Shown in pieces: positions 34,391 to 45,559 of a DNA stretch of 64,000 nt (its first letter is position 1; the number at the start of each line of letters is the position of its first letter). The stretch is from Tupaia tana (taxonomy: Eukaryota; Chordata; Mammalia; Scandentia; Tupaiidae): contig JAKSZU010000009.1 of the NCBI GenBank assembly GCA_026018925.1, forward strand, positions 35,572,082-35,636,081. The letters run 5' to 3'. Below the pieces are notes generated by a model. The model was not told the origin of the DNA. It searched no databases and was given only the letters and a program-made list of their open reading frames with translations. The position numbers were made by a program, and so were the translations under genes.

Positions 34391-34704
34391 TGAGTTTATT
34401 ATAGGTGTTTTATTTATACTTTACTTTAAGTTAATAAAAATGTATTTTAAATTGTTGCATATGTTATAACTAAGATTATTTTCTACTGTGGTAGAATACT
34501 CTAAGGAAGTTTCTATCACATTGATATGTGTAATAGTTTATACAAATGTCCTGTTAGTGCTAGTTTCAAAGGACAAAGAACTTGAGTTAAGATAGAAGAA
34601 AATTAGCATTTAGCTTCTCTGTATGCTAATCATATTGTGGGAGGCTATAATCAACCATCATCTGCCTAGTGTGAGCATGCCCTAATTGCAAACAAAGTTC
34701 TTTT
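34391..34704. other. No recognised feature
   Basis: Unique AT-rich DNA. Confidence 0.4.
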
Positions 34705-34772
34705 AAAAAAAGAAAGGAAGGAAGGAAGGAAGCAAGGAAGGAAGGAAGGAAGAAAGCAAGCAAGCAAGCAAG
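34705..34772. repeat. (AAGG)n-(AAGC)n microsatellite
   Basis: Compound tetranucleotide tract of AAGG units passing into AAGC units. Confidence 0.95.
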
Positions 34773-34789
34773 CTATTCTCCCCCATACC

Positions 34790-34985
34790 TTAAATTTATT
34801 TTTTATTTATATTTATTATTATTATTCATACATTAAATCACTATACGTTATTTAGATTGTGAATAGACTTTACCCAGCATGATATACACCTCAGTCCAGC
34901 CCAATTGAGACCACCACACACAACCTCATCAACAGATAATAAACCTTACCTGTGTCCCACAAGTGTCTTACCTCTCCATTTGTAA
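34790..34985 (-). mobile_element. L1 3' UTR, 5'-truncated
   Basis: The reverse complement closely matches the 3' end of the L1 at 45100-45295 (gtgggacacag, attatctgttgatgagg, gctgaggtgtatat-like text, atgctgggtaaagtct, tatagtgatt). It is therefore a short copy of a related L1 lineage. Confidence 0.85.
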
Positions 34986-35514
34986 ATTTAAATACATAAA
35001 GGAATAGTATAGAGAACAAAGATGGTATTATTAATTTCATGGAGGCAAATTAGGCAATTTTTTTCTTATAAGTAAGTGTGATTATGTAATGATTCATACT
35101 TTCAGGTATAAATATGGAGTCTCTGTTGATCAATATTCCAATTCCAGTGTTAGGAATAAGTATCCAATACTTGAAAATGGGCAAAAGAGATTACTGGGCG
35201 TCATTTCAGAGGAACGCTGAGAGTTATCTAGTAGACACTCTGAGAGTTATCTGATTTTATAGGTATATGCACCAACAATTAACTTACTATTTTACATATT
35301 TGTGGAGGTAATAGGTGGATGTAGAAAATTGGTAGTGATGAAAATGATTGTCCATAGATATACAAACATATTTTTTCTGGTAGTGACATAGTTGATTGCT
35401 GCCCTGTAGAAAAAATCATCTTAAACACTACATTTTACTGCCTTATAGGACATTAATCAGTTTTGCAAATACAGAAATTAATGTAAGCATTATAGATTAT
35501 TATGTACATATATG
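34986..35514. other. No recognised feature
   Basis: Unique AT-rich DNA; a small direct repeat (ctgagagttatct, twice) at 35216-35253. Confidence 0.4.
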
Positions 35515-35518
35515 TATG

Positions 35519-35562
<44 letters not shown>

Positions 35563-35572
35563 CATGTATATA
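35515..35572. repeat. (TA)n-rich tract
   Basis: TA runs interrupted by tatgta and tacatg. Confidence 0.9.
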
Positions 35573-35599
35573 AACATAAATATTTCACATTAATTCTTT

Positions 35600-35630
35600 T
35601 AGTTTGCCAGAGGACATGTGTGCTTGCCGA

Positions 35631-35663
<33 letters not shown>

Positions 35664-35850
35664 AAGTGAGAGAACACCCTCCATGGGGAATGGTCATACC
35701 ATAATCCTTTCCCTCTTTTTTCTTCTTTTGGGATTTTGGGCACACATGCACATGTACCCTGCATGTTTCTCAAACTTCTGGGTCTAGGACTTGAACCACA
35801 CAGTCAATCATGTAGGGTTCAGTTGCCTTGGCTACTACATTATGGGCTTG
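35600..35850 (-). mobile_element. Long-form SINE, old
   Basis: Minus-strand: gtttgccagaggacatgtgt tail side, (GA)n near 35647-35662, palindrome worn to accctccatggggaat, head remnant to about 35850. Confidence 0.75.
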
Positions 35851-35989
35851 CCCATATTTCAAATTCTTATTTGAACATATCTAAACATCTTACCATTTCC
35901 TTCATTAATTAATAAATTGAATAAAATCTTTGAAAGATAATTTTTTATTTACATCAAGTCATGTTTTAAATCTTTGAAAATTATATTTT

Positions 35990-36237
35990 GGAGACAAGCA
36001 GATGGTGAAATGGTTACATTGCCGGACTCCCATGTAGTCGTCCGCAGTTCAAGTCTTGGACCTGGTGGCTTAAAACTCATGCTGGATATGTGTGTGTGCG
36101 AGCCCAAGGTCCAGAGAGGAGAATAGAGGAAAAGGGATTGCAGCATAACCATCTCCCCTGGGAGGGTGATTTCTTGCTTTCTATCTCTCTGTCTCTCTGG
36201 TGAGCATATGCACCCTATCTCAAAAACTCTCAAAAAA
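35990..36237 (+). mobile_element. Long-form SINE with target duplication
   Basis: Plus-strand head gagacaagcagatggtgaaa; B box cagttcaagtc. tgaaaattatatttt at 35975-35989 and tgaaaatcatatttt at 36238-36252 form a 15-bp target duplication with one mismatch. Confidence 0.88.
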
Positions 36238-36359
36238 TGAAAATCATATTTTAACAGCAGTTTTGTTTGTATCTTTCCAGAAATACTGAGGCAGAAAAAT
36301 ATGACAGCTAGGAAGGACTTGAAAACTTTTAATTCCATAAAATACTAGCATATTGTGTA

Positions 36360-36402
36360 AAAAATAAATAAATAAATAAATAAGTAAGTAAATAAATAAA
36401 AA
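36360..36402. repeat. (AAAT)n microsatellite
   Basis: AAAT units with two GTAA-type interruptions. Confidence 0.9.
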
Positions 36403-36712
36403 CAAGATTTGTTGCAGCTTGCTTGCAATGGGGAAATGTTAGAAACAGTCTAAGAATATATGGAGAGGAAGGTAAGTAAATAAGGTACATATATACTAGG
36501 GAGATATCATGTAGTCATTAAAATGAATGAGACAGGCACATGTATGTGTACTAGCATGCATTGCCCTCTGAGATACATTGTTATATGGAAAAAGAAAGTT
36601 GCATAACAGTGTGTGAAGCATAATTCTCTGTAAAGTGAACAAAGAAGTATCTTTGTATATCTGTATACAGTATATTTAAATGATTATGTATTTATAGAAA
36701 AATGTCTACAAT

Positions 36713-36995
36713 GGGACCAGCAGTTAGCTTAATGGCTATGTCGCTGTACTCCCATGTAGCCGATCGTGGTTTGAGTCCTACACCTGGTGGCTTAAATTCA
36801 CGCCAGGAATGTGTGCATGTGTGCCCAAGATCCCGAGAGGAGAATGGAAGAGAAGGGATTGCGGTGTGGCCATCCCCTCCTGGGGGGTGATTTCTCGCTT
36901 TCTGTCTCTTTGTCTCCTGTCTCTCTCTGTCTTTCTGGTGAGCACACACACCCTATAGCAAAAAACTCTCCAAAAAAAAAAAAAAAGAAAGAAAA
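36713..36995 (+). mobile_element. Long-form SINE, young, with 17-bp target duplication
   Basis: agaaaaatgtctacaat at 36696-36712 and 36996-37012. B box ggtttgagtcc, linker TTAAATTC, palindrome catcccctcctggggggtga, A-rich tail with G interruptions. Confidence 0.93.
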
Positions 36996-37012
36996 AGAAA
37001 AATGTCTACAAT

Positions 37013-37634
37013 ATATTAACAAACTGACAATAATGGTTATCGTTGGTGAATAGGATTGAAAACAGGTCAAGAGACTTTGAACTTTTAGTGTATATATTTC
37101 TATAGTGATCCTTTTTAGAACTGAGAACTGTGCCTAATTTGGGTAATTTAAACAGCAGAAATAACAGTAATGATCACCCGAGCAACAGAATGTGTAACAG
37201 AGTTTAGGATTATAAGCTGAAGTAATAAATAGCCATGAATCAATAGATATAAGTGGTTTAGTAAATAAATAAATGGGGGAGAAGAGACATGTATTTATGT
37301 AGAATTCCAAAGTGTGTTGTATGTATGTGTATGTATCCATGTTCCAGGAAGTAGAACTTCATCTTCTTTCTAGCCCCTTGAGTTTAGCCTTCATGATTCA
37401 CTTCCAAAGAGTGTGGAAAGGTAAAAATAGTTCTTTACTTTATTTTAGAAATCTGGCAAATACTGGATCTGATAGCAGACTTAATGCCCCTCTTCCCCAG
37501 ATATTGCAAACTTTGCTCTGTAAAACACCAACATGTCAATCTTTCACTATGAGGTTTAATTTCTTGAAGTATTTAGCTGTATGAAAACACCTTTGTTATT
37601 ACATTTCTAAGCATGTTTTGAAACTGAAATAGTA
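37013..37634. other. No recognised feature
   Basis: Unique-looking. The open frame at 37312-37584 has no recognisable domain. Confidence 0.4.
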
Positions 37635-37636
37635 TT

Positions 37637-37868
37637 GGGACCATTAGTTGATGTGGAAGTTAAGGCAGCTAGATCTCATATGGCTCTGCAGTTCAAGTTC
37701 CAGACCCAGTGGCTTGAAAATCACCCCAGCCATGTATACATGAGTATCCAAAATCCCAAGGAGAATGGAGGAGATGGGATCGCTGTGTGTCCTTCTCCCT
37801 GGCTGTGTGATTTCTCTCCCTCTTTTTCTGATAAGCACACATGCCCTATGTCAGAAACAGCAAAAAGG
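37637..37868 (+). mobile_element. Long-form SINE, old
   Basis: Plus-strand head gaccattagttgatgtggaa, linker gtggcttgaaaatcacccca, worn palindrome, end atgccctatgtcagaaacag. Confidence 0.8.
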
Positions 37869-37983
37869 CAACATAGTATTTTCTTTAGTATAGACTTTTG
37901 AGGCATTTGTATCTATGTCAATCTAAGTATTATGTGATTAACCTTGGAAGATTTCTAACTTTCCTTTGTAAAGCACTAACATA

Positions 37984-38241
37984 TGATGGAGCAAGCAGGT
38001 GCATGGTGGTTAATGTGCTAGACTCCCACATGGCTGGCCAGTTCAAGTCCTGAATCTTGCAGCTTGAGAATCACATTGGGCTTCTGTGTGTGCATGCCAA
38101 AAATTCTGAGAGGAGAATGGGGTTGCTGCACAGCCATCTTCCTGGTTGGGGGACTGAGGAGGATTTCTCACTTCCCCCTCTCTATCTCTCTCCAGTGAGT
38201 GCACCATGCCCTGTGGCAAAAGCAAAACAAAACAAAAAAGT
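37984..38241 (+). mobile_element. Long-form SINE, old, with short target duplication
   Basis: Plus-strand head gagcaagcaggtgcatggtg; end gccctgtggcaaaagcaaaa. cactaacat at 37974-37982 and 38242-38250. Confidence 0.82.
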
Positions 38242-38367
38242 CACTAACATGAATTTCTGGTATCTGAGAATATATTATGTATCTTGCATCTTTGTATCTT
38301 TGCATGACAAAGGGAAATTAAGTTTTCAGATACACTTAAACTTTGCTAATCATCTGATATAAAAATA

Positions 38368-38704
38368 GGAAGATTATCCTGGATTAACTGGCTGGATCTA
38401 ATATAATCATGAGAATTTATAAATAGGAAATATGCAGGTAAAAGAGGAGATAGAGTCAGGGAGAGATGTGATTATGGAAACAGATGCAGAGTGATGAGGT
38501 TGATGAGGTGTGAGACCTTCCCCCATAGTTGCTGATGGACACAGGAAGCAATGAGCCATGAATGCAGATGGCCTCTAGAAGCTGGAAAGGGCAATAAAAT
38601 AGCTTCTTTCCTGACTCTAGAAAGGAACACAACCCTGTCAACACCTTGGTGTTAGCCCAGTGAGAGCTATGTGAGATTTTGAACACCAGATCTGTAAGAT
38701 AATA
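38368..38704 (+). mobile_element. MLT1-like LTR, left part
   Basis: gattatcctggatta, tagaagctggaaagggcaat, caacaccttggtgttagccc and agatctgtaagataata are successive blocks of a sense MLT1 LTR. It is cut at 38704 by an L1 and resumes at 45326. Confidence 0.85.
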
Positions 38705-39115
38705 GACCTCTGTCTGTGTTGGCCCTCTGGGTTCACCTTCACAGCTGTGAAGCCCTGCCCCTCCCAGCCAGAGTCCCTCCCTCTCAGACCCCAGTGCTAG
38801 TCAGGACAGAAAGCATCCAGGTACCTCCACCTCTGACTGTGTTGGCCCTCTGGGTTTAGCTTCATGGCTGTGAAGCCCCCTTCTCTCAAGCCAGAGTCCC
38901 CCCTCCCAGACTCCACTGCTAGTCAGGTAGGCAAGTGTCTCTCTCCCTCTTGTTCTTCTCTGTCGTTCTTTTTATTTTCTTTTATTAAAAAAAAAAAAGG
39001 TTTCTGCCCCTTTTGTGTCTTTCTCTTGTTAATCTGTCTCCTCTTCCTCCAACTAGGACAAAAAGCATCCAGGCACCTCCACCTCTGAATGTGTTGGCAC
39101 TTCATGCAGTGCAAG
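38705..39115 (+). promoter_or_regulatory. L1 5' UTR with about 2.5 tandem monomers
   Basis: Units at about 38707-38821 and 38822-38935 share tgtgttggccctctgggtt, gctgtgaagccc, ccagagtccc and gctagtcagg. A third partial unit at about 39052-39115 repeats aaaagcatccaggc and acctccacctctga. The separating stretch (38936-39051) is pyrimidine-rich with an A-run. This GC-richer block is where L1 promoter activity normally lies; tandem monomers recall rodent L1 promoters. Function here is inferred. Confidence 0.7.
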
Positions 39116-39579
39116 TGTACCGCTCGTTTTCTATTTTTAACCCAATTTCATTACCTATGATGTTTTTTTTTTTCTCCTCTTTTTTTCTAGTTCTTTTCTT
39201 CCTTTTTCTTTGCTTTTTCTTCCTATTTCTATTTCCTACTTTCTTTTTCTTTGACCTTACTTTTCTGTTTTACTGCTCAGCCCTTACCCTCTGCCTAGAG
39301 AAGACTAGGAGCATAGTAGTTAAACCTCTGAACATTGTGAGTTTTAGAGAATTTTTTGTACCTCACTGAAGTGGTTGCAAAAAGAGTGAAATTCCCTTTG
39401 ATAAATCTGATTGCAAAACTTCTCCTGTGATTCCCACACTGGAGTATAGAGTAGAAGGGAGAAAATAACACCAAATTATTTCACAGTGAGGGAAATACAT
39501 GAGCTCACAGTCACAGATAACCTCTTCAAAAAATTAGCCAAAAGTGAATACATTACCAAATGACTGAAAATCAGAGAAG

Positions 39580-40515
39580 AGCCTTAAGGATGAGAGAGAG
39601 AATCAAGTACTACATCTCCAGCAAGGGATCACTGTAACTTGTTTCGAAGTAGAGAAATTTAGAGGATATTACTGAAATGTCAGAAAAGGAATTTAGAATA
39701 TTTATGGTAACTAAACTTGAGGTGCAAGAGAAGAGACATTGAGTTCCAAGAGATGAGGAAGTCCTTCCATGATATGAAAGAAAAAATGGACACCATAAAA
39801 AAGAATCAAACGGAACTGTTAGATATGAAGACTGTAATACAGGAAATTAAAACCTCCTTCAAAAGTATTGAAAGCAGGTTAGACCACGCAGGAGATCGAA
39901 TCTCTGGAGTAGAAGACAAAATCTCTGACCTAGAAAAAATTATGAAAAATACTGAGAAAACAGCCAAGAAAACTGAAGACACAATACGAGAAATACTAGA
40001 TACCATGAATGCCCAAATATTCAGATAATTAGTATCCTGAAGGTGAAGAAGTTAATAAGGGCATTGATAATCTGTTCCATAAAATTCTGTAAGAAAACTT
40101 TCTAACTCTAGAGAGGCACTCAAACATCCAGACCCAAGAAATACAAAGAACCGCATGTAGAATCAATCCAAGAAGATCCTCTCCACAGCATATCATGGCT
40201 AAACCCACAGACAAAGACAAGGTACTAAGATTAGCAAGAAAGAAATGTCAAATCACTTACAAAGGCTATCCCATCAGGCTAACACTGGACCTCTCATCGG
40301 ATACAATGCAAGCAAGGAAAGAATGGGGAAATATATTCAAAGTGTTAAATGAAAAACAATTTCAGCCAAGAGTACTATACCTAGCAAGATTATCCTTCAT
40401 ATGGGAAAAGAATATAAAAACATTCTCAGATAAACAAAACCTGAAAGAATTTACCAAGTTCAAACCAGCTAGCTCTACAAGAAATTCTGAAAGGAGTACT
40501 GTACTAAGAAAATGA
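39580..40515 (+). pseudogene. L1 ORF1 (RNA-binding chaperone), broken
   Basis: Two open pieces remain. 39717-40028 encodes a charged heptad-rich segment typical of the ORF1p coiled coil (KMDTIKKNQTELLDMK, ISGVEDKISDLEK). 40195-40515 encodes the C-terminal domain (YKGYPIRLTLDLSSDTMQAR, REWG-like KEWG, NEKQFQPRVLYLARLSF). The RRM part between them, about 40029-40194, is interrupted by frameshifts and stops. In a working L1 the trimeric protein coats L1 RNA; this copy could not make it. Confidence 0.85.
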
Positions 40516-40754
40516 AAGACAGACAGCAATAAGAGAACAAAAAACAAACAAGTATATGACTAACTTAATGGTAGGGACAAGTCTGGAAATATTGATAATA
40601 ATGTTGAATGTTAATGGATTAAATTCTCAGATCAAGAGACACAGATTGGGTGAATGGATTAAAAATCAGAAACCCTCCATATGCTGACTACAAGAAATGT
40701 ATCTCATGTATAAAGACGTACATAGACTAAAAGTGAAGGACTGGAAATAATGTT

Positions 40755-41061
40755 CATAGCATCCTTAATGACTATTATGTCTGTTGTAAATTTGCCTGAT
40801 TAACTGCAAATTTTATTTATCTGGTTCCTTTCTCTTTCTTAATTAGTCTAAATAATGGTGTGTCAATCTTGTTTATCTTTTCAAAGAACCAGCTTTTGCT
40901 TTTATTTATTTTCTGTATAGTTTGTTTAGTTTTTATTTTGTTTATTTCCGCTCAAATCTTTGTTATTGCTTTTCTCTTGGCATTTTTGAGATTTTTCTGT
41001 TGTTGTTTTACAATTCCCTGAAGCATCATGTTAGATTGTCCTTTTTCCACCTTTCCATCTT
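40755..41061 (-). repeat. Inverted duplicate segment inside L1 ORF2
   Basis: Reverse complement of 41782-42102 with roughly 90% or better identity by eye, apart from one gap of about 14 bp in an A-rich patch. It sits between ctggaaataatgttcat-side and gcaaatgg-side endonuclease sequence, with almost nothing of L1 lost at the join. The arms could form a long hairpin with a loop of about 720 bp. Confidence 0.9.
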
Positions 41062-41781
41062 GCAAATGGAAACCGAAAAAGAGTGGGAGTCGTTATACTG
41101 ACTTCAGACAAAATAGGCTTTAAGACAAAAACCACAAGAAGACACAAAGAAGGGCAAGTAGTTAAAGGGCTAATTCACCAAGAATATATAACACTTATAA
41201 ATATCTATTCACGGAACTTGGGAGCATCCAAATATGTAAAGGAAAGACTGCTAGATCTAAAAGGAAAGACAGACTAACACAATAATTATTGGAGTTCTCA
41301 ACACCCCATTATCCCCTTTAGACAGGTCAGTGAAACAAAAAATAAGCAAAAGGTTTCTGGACCTAAATGATATGATAAATCAGATGGACTAGAATACATC
41401 TGTAGAACTTCCCACCCAAAAACCCCCCACAAAATATCTATTTTTCTCAGCCTCACGTGGTACTTTCTCAAAGATTGACCACATGATAGGGCAAAAAAAC
41501 AGCCTTTACATATTCAAAGCCATAGAAACTATATCCAGCATCTTTTCTGACCATAATGGAATTAAACTTGATATTCGTTTCACAAAAAAACCTCGAAAAT
41601 ACACCAATAAGTGGAAACTAAATAACCTACTTCTGAATGACTTCATGACTACTGAAGAGATTAAGACTAAAATCATAAGAGTCATGGAAACAAATGATAA
41701 TGAGTAAAAAAGTTTCCATAATTTATGGTACACTGCAAAAGCAGTCATAAGAGGGAAGTTTGTAGCAGTGAGCACAAGAAA

Positions 41782-42102
41782 AAGATGGAAAGGTAGCAAA
41801 AGGGCAATCTAACATCATGCTTCAGGGAATTGAAAAATAACAACAGAAAAATCCCAAAAATGCCAGGAGAAAAGCCATAATAAAGATGTGAGCAGAAATA
41901 AACAAAATAAAAACTAAGCAAACTATACAGAAAATAAATAAAAACAAAAGCTGGTTCTTTGAAAAGATAAACAAGATTGACGCACCATTATCCAGACTAA
42001 TTAAGAAAGAGAAAGGAACCAGATAAATAAAATTTGCAGTTAATCATGCAACTTTACAACAGACATAATAGAAATAAAAAAAACATCATTAAGGATGCTA
42101 TG
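41782..42102 (+). repeat. Source arm of the inverted duplication in L1 ORF2
   Basis: Collinear L1 ORF2 sequence between endonuclease and reverse transcriptase. It contains agctggttctttgaaaagat and ggaaccagataaataaaatt, both found reverse-complemented at 40755-41061. Confidence 0.9.
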
Positions 42103-43397
42103 AGCGATTATATGCCAAAAAAGAAAACCTGGATGAGATGGGCAAACTCCTGGACACATATAATCTACCAAGATTGACTCAGGAGGACATAGAAAGCCTG
42201 AATAGACCTATAACAATGAAATTGAAATGAAAATTCAATGAAATTGAATCAGTAATAAATAACCTCCCAACAAATAAAAGTCTAGGTCCTGATGACTTCA
42301 CTGCTGAATTTTATGAAACTTTTAAAGAGGTAACTCCCATTCTACTCAGATTGTTTCTAGAGATCCAGAAGGAAGGAATCCTTTCAAATTCATTCTATGA
42401 AACCTCTATCACTCTCATTCCCAAAATGGATAAGGATATGACAAAAAAAAGGGAAACTACAGAACTATATCTCTGATGAATATAGATGCAAAAATTCTCA
42501 ACAAGATATTTGCTAACCGTATTCAACAGCATATAAAAAGAGTTATTCATCACAACCAGGTAGACTTCATTCCAGGTATGCAAGGGTGGTTCAACATATG
42601 TAAAACCATAAATGTAATACACCATATTAACAGAAAGAAGGATAAAAACCATATGGTCATTTAAATTGATGTGGAAAAAGCATTTGACAAAATACAACAT
42701 TCCTTTATCATTAAGACTCTTAGGAAAATTGGCAAACAAAGATCATTTCTCAGCATAATAAAAGCCATTTATGAAAAACCTACAGCTAACATTATAACGA
42801 ATGGGGAAAAGCTGAAAGCTTTTACAAAAATTAGTACAAGACAAGGCTGCCCACTTTCTCCACTCCTATTCAATATAGTATTGGAAGTCCCAGACAATGC
42901 AATCAGACAAGAGGAAGAATTAAAAGGCATTCTAATAGGGAAAGAAGAGTTGAAATCATCTCTGTTTGGAGATGACATGATTGTATGCATAGAAGACTCA
43001 ATAGTATCCATGAAAAAACTTCAAAGTAATAAAGCATACAGTAATGTGACCGGATACAAAATTAACTTACAAAAATCTATAGCATTTCTATATACAAATA
43101 ACAAGCAGACAGAGACAGAACTGAAGAAAATAATTCCATTTACCATAGCCACGAGAAGTATAAGATGCCTAGGAATAAAACTAACGAAGGAAGTCAAACC
43201 TCTATAAGGAAAACTATGAAAACCTTAAAAAGGAAATCAAAAAGGACACAAAAATGTGGAAAGACATGCCATGTTTCTGGATTGGCAGAATTAAAAAAAT
43301 CAAAATGGCAATCCTACCCAAATTAATCTACATATTTAATGCCATCCCTGTACAATTACAAGAGACATTCTTCACAGATCTCAAAAAGATAATCATA

Positions 43398-43659
43398 GGG
43401 ACCAGCAGTTAGAGTAATGGCTATGTCGCTGGACTCCCACGTAGTCGACAGCGGTTCGCATCCCGGACCCGGTGGCTTAAAACTCATGCCGGGTGCATGT
43501 TCGTGCATGCCCAAGATCCCAAGAAGAGAATGGAGGAGAAGGAATTGCGGTATGGCCATCCCCCCTGGGGGGTGATTTCTTGCTTTCTGTCTCTCTGTCT
43601 CTCTCTGTCTGCCTGGCGAGTGCACGCGCCCTATAGTGAAAACCTCTCCAAAAAAAAAA
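43398..43659 (+). mobile_element. Long-form SINE, young, inside the L1
   Basis: aaaaagataatcata at 43383-43397 and 43660-43674 is a perfect 15-bp target duplication. GCATCC + TTAAAACTC subfamily. Being inside the L1, it is younger than that insertion. Confidence 0.95.
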
Positions 43660-45181
43660 AAAAAGATAATCATATAATTTATCTGGAATCATAAAAGATC
43701 TCATATTGCTAAAGCCATCCTGAGCAAGAAGACTGGAATAGGTGGCATCTCACTTCCTGACCCCAAAATATATTACAAAGCTGTGATAATCCAAAGAGCA
43801 TGGTATTGGCACAAAAACAGACATGAGGACCAATGGAACAGAGTAGAGACCCCAGAAATAAACTCCAAAACATACAGTCAGCTCATCTTTGACAAAGGGT
43901 ACCAGTCAATCCAGTGGGAAAAGTAAAACCTCTTTAGGAAAATGATGCTGGAAAAACTGGATATCCACCTGCAGAAAAATGAATGTAATCCCATATCTGT
44001 CACCATTAAGAAAAATCAACTCAAAGTGGATCAAATATCTAAACGTAAGACTGCAAACTATAAAACTACTGGTGGAAAACACTGGGGAAACTCTGGGAGA
44101 CATTGAAGTAGGCAAAGTCTTTTTAAGCAAGACCTCCAAAGCACAGGCAATAATCCCCAAAATAGACAGGTGGGGTTACATTAGATAAAGACATTTTTGC
44201 ACAGCAAAAGACATTGTAATTAGTGTGAATCAACAACCCTCAGAATGGGAGATAATTTTTGTTAACTGTGCCTCAGAAAAGGAACTGTTAACTAGAATAC
44301 ACAGGGAACTGAAGCAGCTTACCCAGAAGAAAATGATTAATCCAATTAAAAAATGGTAAAATGAGCTGAATAAATAACTCTCTAAGGAAGACATACAAAC
44401 ATCCAAAAATCATGTGAGGAAGTGTTTAACATCCCTCATCATAAGGAAGATGCCAAACAAAACGACAATGAGGTACCACTTAACCCCAGTCAGAATGGCG
44501 AAGATTAAAAAAATATGTATGGTAAGTGCTGCAGGGGATTTGGTGAAAGGAGAACACTCCTACACTGTTGGTGGGAATGTAAATTGTTCCAGCCTCTGTG
44601 GAGAACAATATGGAGGTTCTTCAAAGACCTTCAATAGAACTACCATATGATCCACCAATTCCACTCCTGGGTATCTACCCAAAGGACAGGAGAACACTCA
44701 GTTGGAAAATCCCTTGCACAACTATATTTATTGGAGCATTATTCATGATTGCTAAGACATGGAACCAACCCAAATGTCCACAAACAGATGAATAGATTGA
44801 AAAAGTGTGGCGCATATACTCCATGGAATACTATTCAGGCATAAAAAACAACAAGGCCCTGAAATTTGATAGAAAGTAGACAAATATGAAAGATTTGTTG
44901 CTGAGTGAAGCAAGTCAGGCAGTTAAAGAGAGACATTTTATGTCTCCACTTAATATATACCGACTGTCCACACTCTACAGTAGAGACTGAAAGACTGGAG
45001 GACATAAAAGCATTAAAAATTCTTATGGACACTAGAGACAAAGCAGAAGGATTATGTGGGATGGGAAGAGCATAAGAATGGAAATTTAGGGAAAAATAGA
45101 GAGGAAAGACATTTGTGGGACACAGATATGATTTATTATCTGTTGATGAGGATGTGTATAGTATTCTGAACTGGGCTGGGC

Positions 45182-45225
45182 TGAGGTGTATATTATGCTG
45201 GGTTGAGGCATATATTATGCTGGGT
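45182..45225 (+). repeat. 22-bp tandem duplication in the L1 3' UTR
   Basis: tgaggtgtatattatgctgg and tgaggcatatattatgctgg are adjacent; the antisense L1 end at 34790 has a single unit. Confidence 0.85.
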
Positions 45226-45325
45226 AAAGTCTCTACAATCTAAATGATGTATAGTGATTGAATGTATAAATAATAATAATAGATTTTTAAAACTCTAAAT
45301 AAGTAAAGAAAAAGAAAAAAAAGGA

Positions 45326-45401
45326 CTGTAAGTAATAAGTTTGTGTTATAAATCACTGAGTTTTGGCAATTTGTTTTGTCAGCCATAGAAAACTAATACA
45401 G
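45326..45401 (+). mobile_element. MLT1-like LTR, right part
   Basis: ataagtttgtgttataaatc, gttttgtcagccatagaaaa and actaatacag complete the LTR broken at 38704; this is the standard MLT1 3' terminus. Confidence 0.88.
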
Positions 45402-45559
45402 ATCATCTATTCTAACAGTTGATCAAGATTTTCATCAGCAGTGATTAGTATGTGACACATAGATGTCACATACTCCCTGAGATGATGTGTTAAGGATACT
45501 TTACTTCTGCAATATTCTTACTAAAACCCTATACTCAGTGTAATCATAAATGAAACACT

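Larger units (their letters stand above)
40560..44950 (+). pseudogene. L1 ORF2 (endonuclease and reverse transcriptase), broken
   Basis: Starts with an endonuclease N-terminus (LNVNGLNSQIKRHRL at about 40602) and is then split by an inverted insert at 40755-41061. The endonuclease resumes at 41062 and includes SDHNGIKLDI at about 41538. The reverse transcriptase follows at about 42280-43200 ([38 protein letters not shown]); its catalytic FADD reads FGDD in [14 protein letters not shown] at 43398 splits the next part. The C-terminal region has [13 protein letters not shown] and PPIPLLGIYPKD, with many stops and frameshifts. L1 ORF2p nicks DNA and copies L1 and SINE RNAs; this one is inactive. 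Confidence 0.88.
38705..45322 (+). mobile_element. Near full-length L1 inserted in an MLT1 LTR
   Basis: Contains 5' UTR (38705 to about 39580), ORF1 remnant (to 40515), ORF2 remnant (about 40560-44950) and 3' UTR with an A-rich tail. ctgtaagataata at 38692-38704 and ctgtaagtaata at 45326-45337 are the target duplication, and the interrupted LTR continues at once on the other side. Removing the 262-bp SINE and its duplicated target leaves about 6.3 kb, normal for full-length L1, although 307 bp of that is an internal inverted duplicate. Neither ORF is intact, so the copy is dead. Confidence 0.92.

Noticed and set aside
34705..34772. Regularly spaced repeats that could suggest an array
   Set aside because: Simple tetranucleotide microsatellite, no spacers; not CRISPR-like, and the genome is mammalian.
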